Origin: Pseudomonadota bacterium
Lineage (GTDB): Bacteria; Pseudomonadota; Gammaproteobacteria; Steroidobacterales; Steroidobacteraceae
Direction: 5' to 3'
Length of the DNA: 64,000 nt
Assembly: GCA_021816775.1 (NCBI GenBank)
Contig: JAKAXA010000007.1
Span: 1 to 64,000 of the forward strand
The stretch's first letter is position 1. Each line of letters starts with the position of its first letter. Made by a program: the position numbers and the translations under genes. The notes below the pieces were generated by a model. It did not search any database, had not been told where the DNA came from, and was given only the letters and a program-made list of their open reading frames with translations. Shown here piece by piece: positions 59,092 to 64,000 of this stretch.

Positions 59092-59586
59092 TCACGACTG
59101 TCCCATGCTCGCGCCCAGCGTGGCAAGCAGCTCGTCCAGTTGCTCGAACGCCTCCCCAAACCCGCTTGTGCTTCCGGAGGCCATCGCGCCATCGAGAGCT
59201 TCCTTGGACGGGTACAGGTCGTGCATGACGACCAGCGTATCGTCACCGCGTTCCTCGAAGGTCACTGTGGTGACGGCCCCACCTTCGCCGCCTTCCTCAT
59301 TGGTCCAGACGAGGCGCGAGTGCGGCGTCACTTCGACGTACTTGCCGAAGAACTCCATAGGCTGCTCAGAAGCAGGGTGGCCGAACACGAAGCGGTAGGT
59401 GCCCCCGGTCCGTACATCGGCCTCGCAGGAAATGAAGGTGATGCCAAACGATTTCGGCGCCCACCAGCGTTTGAGCAGCTCAGGCTTGGTCCACGCCTCG
59501 AACACGATGCGTGCGGGTCCCTTGAAGGTTCGCGTGACGATGAGCTCACGCTCGGACTTTCGTTCGACTGTCGTGCGGTTCTTCAT
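59092..59586 (-). CDS. SRPBCC/AHSA1-domain protein
   Basis: A 164-residue helix-grip protein of the activator-of-Hsp90-ATPase-1-like group. Typical segments: ELIVTRTFKGPARIVFEAWTKPELLKRWW split over the first strand and helix, FISCEADVRTGGTYRF, and TTVTFEERGDDTLVVMHD. The ligand is unknown. It is 16 bp after an ArsR-type regulator in the same direction; this pairing is common and the regulator probably controls both. Confidence 0.9.
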   Translation of the reverse strand: MKNRTTVERKSERELIVTRTFKGPARIVFEAWTKPELLKRWWAPKSFGITFISCEADVRTGGTYRFVFGHPASEQPMEFFGKYVEVTPHSRLVWTNEEGGEGGAVTTVTFEERGDDTLVVMHDLYPSKEALDGAMASGSTSGFGEAFEQLDELLATLGASMGQS

Positions 59587-59602
59587 GGCGGTAAGCTCAC
59601 AT

Positions 59603-59962
59603 TCACCTGTTACGTTTATCGGCCTTCTCGTTCCGTTTCAGTTCCTCGACAACCCGGTCCAGCTCATCGAAGCGTGCCTCCCAGAGGCGGCGGTAGCCCT
59701 CGATCCAGGCCGCCTCTTCTTCCAGTCGGCGCCGGCCGAGCTTGCAGGTCCGAACGCGCCCGACCTTCTCCGTGGTGACGAGCCCCGCTTGCTCCAAGAC
59801 GCCGACATGCTTCTTCATGCCCGTGAGGGTCATGCGGAATTTCTCGGCAAGGTCCGTGATTGAAGCGTCTGCGCGCCCGAGCTGCTCCAGAACGCCGCGT
59901 CGGGTGGCGTCCGACAGCGCGGCAAACGCGGCATCGATGCGTGTCCGAGTATACTGAACCAT
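59603..59962 (-). CDS. ArsR-family transcriptional regulator
   Basis: A 119-residue winged-helix regulator (DAAFAALSDATRRGVLEQL, recognition helix around TLTGMKKHVGVLEQAGL, wing VTTEKVGRVRTCKL). No metal-binding Cys cluster is seen, so it is probably of the SdpR-like, non-metal type. The start at 59962 lies in the centre of a 20-bp perfect palindrome, which implies strong autoregulation. The AHSA1-domain gene follows. Confidence 0.9.
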   Translation of the reverse strand: MVQYTRTRIDAAFAALSDATRRGVLEQLGRADASITDLAEKFRMTLTGMKKHVGVLEQAGLVTTEKVGRVRTCKLGRRRLEEEAAWIEGYRRLWEARFDELDRVVEELKRNEKADKRNR

Positions 59963-59972
59963 ATGGTTCAGT
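59953..59972. promoter_or_regulatory. 20-bp palindrome over the ArsR-type gene start
   Basis: ACTGAACCATATGGTTCAGT is a perfect 20-bp palindrome whose centre contains the ATG of the ArsR-type gene; one mismatch allows extension to 24 bp. It is the likely autoregulatory operator. Bound regulator would cover the start region, or the transcript could be nearly leaderless. Confidence 0.65.
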
Positions 59973-60035
59973 GTATAGCACACACGCTGGCGGCATGCAA
60001 GGGAGGCCCAGCGTGCGCTGCCTTGGAGCGCGCCC

Positions 60036-60101
60036 GGACGCGCGCGACCCCGTCGGTTTGAGCCATTTGCGTAGCGTCCGCACGGGCTGCTCAACATGAC
60101 G
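60036..60101. repeat. Direct repeat 1, copy B
   Basis: The second copy of the 66-bp repeat (see 57313). It lies upstream of the ArsR-type gene. The weaker downstream similarity (CCAACCATTGCGTTGGTTCGCGAACCGG) runs to about 60178, where it stops abruptly before IS1380-related sequence. Confidence 0.65.
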
Positions 60102-60233
60102 TCGCACGCGGACGCGAAGCCGGGCGACCGACGGATTGTGGCAGACCGCCCAACCATTGCGTTGGTTCGCGAACCGGCATAGACCGGTATGGAGTGTTAA
60201 CTCAAACTTTGCATAACGGCGACTGATTCTTCT

Positions 60234-60610
60234 CAGGCAGCGGCCTGCAGATCATGCTACAGCTCGGCTTGCACGGCGGGATTGGCGCTCACGGGGATAG
60301 TGAGACGGCCCTTTGGGTTGGTCGGCCGTCCTGCACGTTGGATCAGGCGCATCCGGAAGATTCCCAGGCGTGCGAGGCACCACCACGGAGCCCGCTCCCC
60401 GCTCGTGCTGCGCTCGGTCTCGCCGGTGGGCGTTTGCAGTTCGCGGTTGAGGTTGTGCACCAGGATCGCCGAGAGCAGCCAAGTCTGGTTGGCGGCGCGA
60501 CGTCTACGGGCGATGTCTCCATCTGGGCTTGGGATTTCAGCTCCGCGAAGCGCGCCTCCTGCGCACCGACACAGTCGCAGTGGTCAGGGTGGCCTTGAGA
60601 CGAGCACGGT
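60234..60610 (-). mobile_element. IS1380-family transposase remnant
   Basis: A decayed 3' end of an IS1380-type transposase gene, related to the fuller copy at 61.5-62.9 kb. Recognisable parts are LKATLTTATVSV, GAQEARFAELKSQAQM, VHNLNRELQTP and MRLIQRAGRPTNPKGRLTI. It carries an internal deletion, a frameshift after the QMET stretch, and an early stop. It is a relic, not a gene. Confidence 0.72.
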
Positions 60611-60749
60611 CGATTTGAATACCGCACACTGTCGAGTTTCAGCACCGCCTGCGTCAGCGGCGGCACTGCGGCCGGTGCCTCAGGTCAAACACCCCTGGCC
60701 CGAAATTTCGATCAATTCATCGCTCGCTGGTGCTCAGTCCGACAGGCTG

Positions 60750-61271
60750 CTACTGTCCTTCGCCGCCGCCCTCATCTTCATCAAAATCACCGAAATTAAA
60801 CTCCGGCGGCTCCCAGCCGTACCCGCTACCACCGTAGTAGTAGCCGTCGTTGTACCGATGCCATTGGTGGATGTCCATGCGGGCGCGGTTTCGGGCTATG
60901 GCGGCGATCTCGGTGGCCTGCATATAGTCGAGCACAGTGTTCGCAACGCCCTGCTGGTGCAACTTTATAATTTGGCCTGCGTTCACGTGGTAAACGGTTC
61001 CCGAGCGACGAATCCGTCGGATAATGGTCGCCGTCGGTACATCCGCATTGCTCCAATTGACGATGGACGCTACGCGAACCGGCTGGGGCCGCGGTCCGTA
61101 CATGCGTGGTCCCATCGTGGCGCATCCGCCCAGAGCAAAAACGGTGGCGCCCAACAGGCTCACCGCGAGCAAGCGTATGGACCGCCCTTTACCTCTGTGA
61201 TTCTCACCGGATCGGTTCTTGTGGCAGTCCACAATGACATTCGTTCTGTGGTCGTTTTGCATGCGCGACAT
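60750..61271 (-). CDS. Lipoprotein of unknown function
   Basis: A protein of about 173 residues. A basic N-terminus and hydrophobic segment end with a lipobox (ALGGC). The middle (VPTATIIRRIRRSGTVYHVNAGQIIKLHQQGV and ANTVLDYMQATE, split) forms helices, and the tail is Tyr/Gly-rich then acidic (DFDEDEGGGEGQ). The start at 61271 follows GGA; another ATG lies at 61262. It sits between two IS1380 relics, so it may be a passenger. Confidence 0.6.
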   Translation of the reverse strand: MSRMQNDHRTNVIVDCHKNRSGENHRGKGRSIRLLAVSLLGATVFALGGCATMGPRMYGPRPQPVRVASIVNWSNADVPTATIIRRIRRSGTVYHVNAGQIIKLHQQGVANTVLDYMQATEIAAIARNRARMDIHQWHRYNDGYYYGGSGYGWEPPEFNFGDFDEDEGGGEGQ

Positions 61272-61536
61272 CCTTATTCCAGGAAACACTGACAGCGGCG
61301 CCACATCATGTGAACAAGGAACTTTGGGAAATTATCGTGACGGTCGCCGTGCACCGCCAGAGGCGTACCACCTGTTCCAGCGAAGCATCTGGCGTAGCAG
61401 CTGACTTATCGCTACGCTTGAACTCCAGACTTCTATGATGACATGTTCGTGACTTAACGGCGGCTCGTCGGTGCGCCACCCCACATACCGACCCGTGCGT
61501 AACCCGATCCTTGCAAAAGACTCGGCGTGATTGCCC
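61272..61536. other. Intergenic sequence, probable IS1380 right flank
   Basis: 265 bp with no credible gene. Part of it presumably belongs to the non-coding end of the IS1380 copy that follows, but I could not find matching terminal inverted repeats by eye, so its border is not assigned. Confidence 0.4.
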
Positions 61537-62930
61537 TCAGGCGGCGGCCTTCACGTAATGCAACAGCCCGGCGTGCACATCAGGATTCGCGGACAAGGTC
61601 AGCGTGAGGCGGCCTTTGGGAGTGGTCAAGCGGCCGGCCCGTTGGAGCAGTCTCATTCTGCGGGGGCCGAGACGCACGAACGACCCCACGGGGCGCGCTG
61701 TTCGGTGGTGGCGCGCGCGGGGTCGGTGCTCGACATCTGCAGCTCTCGGTTGAGGTTGTGGGCCATGATCGCCGGGAGCAGCCAGGTCTGGTTGACAGCA
61801 CGGCGTCTGCAGGGGATGTAATCCATCTGGGTCGGGGACTTCAGCTCAGCGAAGATCGCCTCCTGCGCGCCGCGGCCAGGGTGAAGCGCCAGGAGCTTGC
61901 GCGCCGAGAGTGTCGCGTTGGTGAGGATCACCTTGAACTGGTGCCCGTATTCATTCAGCTGCAAGGGTCCTTTGCGCTGCTTCGGCTCGCGGGTGCGGAT
62001 ACAGAGGAAGCGGCGCGTCTCGGCCCAACAGCTCGGTTTCCAGTAGCACTCGAAGAACTTCCCGTGCCGATCGGCGCGGTGCCACAGGTGGCGCTTCTCG
62101 ATCTTCCTGCGCAGCTGGGTGAGGCGCTCGAAGGGTACCCGGATGGTGTACTGGATGCCGAGCGCATCGAGCGCGCGGACGATCTCCTCGGAGAAGATCG
62201 CGCAGTCGATGCGGGCCTCGAGGGTCACGCGGGGCGGGATCTGGCGGATTTCATTGAGGCAGGCCAGGATAAAGGCCCGGGCGCCGTTCGAGTCATGCCC
62301 ATTGCCGGGACGGTGCCAGACATCGAGGACTTGCCCGGTCTGCGCCACGGTGCAAAACAGCGGGTAATAGCTCCTCTGGCCTTTCTTGTAACTTTGGTAC
62401 CCGACCGCCGTACCCTCCGCCATGCGGGTCGTGCCCGGAACCGAACCGTCGAACTCCACCGTCAGGCGTGCCGGAGCGAGCACCTTCTGCGGATCGAGCA
62501 CCAGCGAACGCGAGAGACTGCGCAGCTCTCCCACCGCCGTCTTGTGCATGCCATCGAGCGTTCGACTGACGGTCGCCACCTCCGGCAGACGCTTCAGCCC
62601 CGGCGTCCGCCGGACCATCGGGTCATGGTGGTAGTCGCGCAGGTCCGAGAGTCGCCGGTAGCCGATCAGCAGATGCACGATCAAGCGCATCACGATCGAG
62701 GCGTGCCCGAAGATGGGGCTGGCCTTCAGGTGCTCGAAGCACCCGCGCAGCCTGCTCGTCAGCGCCAGGCGCTCGACGAGGGGCTGGAACACCACGAGCC
62801 CGGCGAAGGAGGTCGGCTGCGGGTCCTCGAATCGAATCTCCGCCAGCGCGGGCTGTCCAATGGACTTCAGCCTTGCTATGCTGCATCCAGACGGCTCCGT
62901 CTTTGGGTCGATTGTTGTGTTGTGACTCAA
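61537..62930 (-). pseudogene. IS1380-family transposase with C-terminal frameshift
   Basis: A DDE transposase of the IS1380 family. The start is a TTG at 62930 (LSHNTTIDPK). Family-like segments include LTVEFDGSVPGTTRM with the first catalytic Asp, YHPLFC-like YYPLFCTVAQTGQVLDVWHRPGN split, ARIDCAIFSEEI with the second Asp, and EAIFAELKS with the Glu. The main frame ends at 61653 after 425 residues. The expected last ~40 residues (MRLLQRAGRLTTPKGRLTL, ending at 61537) are in another frame, shifted at a GGGG run near 61680. So it is probably inactive. Confidence 0.8.
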
Positions 62931-63444
62931 TCATAACAGCGTTGCAAACCAACAATTTGCCCATCCCGCACCTCTCACCCAAGGTGAGAGGTGCAGAACC
63001 GCCGCACGGTGCTGCTCAGGCTGGAATGACACGCTCTGTCGCATCGGCCGCCGGAATTTTATGCAGCGGGCGGGTTAAGGCTCCTACCGTCGAGAGGGCG
63101 GGACGTGAAGCGCGTGGAGCGACTGTAAGACCGGCGACGCATGGGCCGGAAAAGCCATCATGCGTCACATGGCGGCTGCGATGACGCGCGAACTGACCCG
63201 CAGGTCCATGCAGGAGCGGATCGTGCACACCGTCACGAAGGCGGTGTGAAGCAGGATCATGGTTGGACTCTAACGGTTTCCGATTGGTCCGATGTCGATT
63301 GAGGGCTCGCGAACAGGCGGCCGGGGGGTCCGGGTGAGCGCCAGGTCGAGCGCGTTAGCCATGTCGGTCTGGCGGCGACCCGGCGCCTCGACGGCCAGCT
63401 TTTTCGTGCGGAGCGGGCGATGCGCTCGTAAGTCTTTGATATTA
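62931..63444. other. Intergenic region with repeat 2 copy B
   Basis: About 510 bp without a credible gene. It starts with the probable left flank of the IS1380 copy (a short inverted repeat CACCTCTCACC/GGTGAGAGGTG at about 62971-62993), then holds repeat 2 copy B, then plain sequence up to the tRNA fragment. Confidence 0.5.
63077..63270. repeat. Direct repeat 2, copy B
   Basis: The second copy of the ~195-bp repeat (see 57487), sharing the left AAGGCTCCTACCGTCG and right AGCAGGATCATGGTTGGACTC ends. It begins just past the IS1380 copy. Confidence 0.65.
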
Positions 63445-63488
63445 TGGCGCTCCCTACGGGATTCGAACCCGTGTTACAGCCTTGAGAG
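63445..63488 (-). tRNA. tRNA-Glu(CTC) 3' half (truncated)
   Basis: The minus strand reads CTCTCAA as an anticodon loop (CTC, Glu), then GGCTG, GTAAC variable loop, a perfect T arm with TTCGAAT loop, acceptor strand AGGGAGC, discriminator G and CCA. It matches the 3' half of proteobacterial tRNA-Glu. The 5' half is missing: no GCTCCCT acceptor strand or D arm precedes it. It is thus a tRNA fragment, as left at the far end of an element that integrated into a tRNA gene. Confidence 0.6.
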
Positions 63489-63497
63489 GGTTGTAAC
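63473..63497. other. Probable attachment-site core (att) in tRNA-Glu anticodon region
   Basis: An imperfect inverted repeat, GTTACAGCC-TTGAGAG-GGTTGTAAC (9-bp arms, one mismatch, 7-bp centre), is centred on the tRNA anticodon loop. This is the layout of a tyrosine-recombinase core site. tRNA homology ends at its middle, which fits a crossover there. The recombinase gene begins 172 bp to the right. Confidence 0.6.
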
Positions 63498-63599
63498 TGG
63501 CATCTCATACCAACTCAACACGTCGCGCACCATGCGGGAAAGTCCTTGATTTCCAGTATATCAGCTCGCATACTGTCTCACAACGTCTCTTCCGGTCTT

Positions 63600-63618
63600 T
63601 TCCCCATACGTTCCCCAT
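63600..63618. repeat. Tandem TTCCCCAT pair upstream of the integrase gene
   Basis: Two copies of TTCCCCAT, 11 bp apart, lie 51-69 bp before the integrase start. Short direct repeats on one helical face next to an integrase gene are typical of arm-type binding sites; a hairpin (ACCGCC/GGCGGT) follows at about 63627-63645. Confidence 0.4.
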
Positions 63619-63668
63619 GACCGGTTCACCGCCCTGCAAGGCGGTCACAGACGCACCAGGAGGCCCGT

Positions 63669-64000
63669 ATGGCGAGAATCCGAAAGAGCGCGACTCTGGA
63701 TAGCCGCGAGGCGCGAACGGTGCTACGGGCGCGTCAGGAGCCTTACTGGCACCGAATCGAGCAGGGGTTGTTCCTCGGCTACCGTAAGTCCAAGGCGGGC
63801 GGCCGGTGGATTGTCAGGCGCTACCGCCATGCCGGGTCCCCCGGCGCAGCCCGGTACAGCGAGCGGGCACTCGCCCTCGCTGACGATCACCGCGCAGCCG
63901 ATGGCCGCGAGGTGCTCGACTTCGGCCAAGCGCAGCGCAAGATCCTCAGCGAGGCCGAGCAGCTTGCGCGGGATGCCAGCGGGCAGCACTACACAGTGCG
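63669..64000 (+). CDS. int: Tyrosine recombinase/integrase, N-terminal part (runs off window)
   Basis: An ATG with an AGGAGG site five bases before it opens a frame of at least 110 codons running past the window end. The product begins MARIRKSATLDSREARTVL, then PYWHRIEQGLFLGYRKSKAGGRWIVR and VLDFGQAQRKI. This is the arm-binding N-terminal style of a common proteobacterial prophage/island integrase group. The catalytic domain lies outside the window. It sits beside the tRNA-Glu fragment, so an integrated element extends to the right. Confidence 0.82.
   Translation, partial: MARIRKSATLDSREARTVLRARQEPYWHRIEQGLFLGYRKSKAGGRWIVRRYRHAGSPGAARYSERALALADDHRAADGREVLDFGQAQRKILSEAEQLARDASGQHYTV

Noticed and set aside
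63445-63525. A full-length tRNA gene
   Set aside because: The 5' acceptor strand and D arm cannot be formed from the sequence upstream of the anticodon loop; only the 3' half is tRNA-like.

Overview
The window is high-GC DNA (mostly about 65-70% G+C by eye) with dense proteobacterial gene packing. RdgC, a quinol oxidase of the cyoABCD type, Xanthomonas/Caulobacter-type TonB receptors and receptor-linked flavin-dependent halogenase-like genes together suggest a gammaproteobacterium near the Xanthomonadales/Steroidobacterales. This is inference from gene content, not a phylogeny.

Layout. 0.1-4.2 kb: cyoABCD quinol oxidase. 4.2-10.7 kb: housekeeping and nitrogen genes (EamA exporter, rdgC, glutathione transferase, D-Ala-D-Ala ligase, then an Lrp-type regulator divergent from ornithine cyclodeaminase and arginase). 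10.7-48.3 kb: a large glucuronoxylan side-chain and xylose/glucuronate utilisation region. 48.5-56.2 kb: a mixed set (multicopper oxidase, DUF1203, HAD phosphatase, a second-type GroEL, nucleotidyltransferase, small proteins). 56.2-64 kb: a decayed, repeat-rich zone with a broken xanthine dehydrogenase operon, an L,D-transpeptidase-like protein, an ArsR/AHSA1 pair, IS1380 copies, and finally a tRNA-Glu 3' half next to the start of a tyrosine recombinase, which marks the edge of an integrated element running off the window.

The central region reads as one regulon. A LacI-type regulator (45.6 kb) is accompanied by at least nine copies of a 14-bp palindrome, consensus TGRTADCGNTAYCA, placed in front of nearly every transcription unit: xylA-halogenase, GH35, the TonB receptor operon, the esterase operon, xylB, GH3, the hexuronate permease/mannonate dehydratase operon, the divergent GH67-uxaC and mannonate/fructuronate oxidoreductase operons, and a xylose-type permease. 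The enzymes fit together. A TonB receptor imports oligosaccharides. Acetyl, glucuronoyl and SGNH esterases, a GH67 alpha-glucuronidase, and GH3/GH35 enzymes strip and cut them. XylA and XylB convert xylose to xylulose-5-phosphate. UxaC, the UxuB-like reductase, ManD and KdgK convert glucuronate to KDPG. No endo-xylanase (GH10/11/30) and no KDPG aldolase are visible here.

The least understood parts are two tryptophan-halogenase-like flavoproteins, SapC and a cupin/JmjC-like protein embedded in this sugar regulon, and a 648-residue secreted protein (36.2-38.2 kb) of unrecognised family that looks like a possible new glycoside hydrolase.
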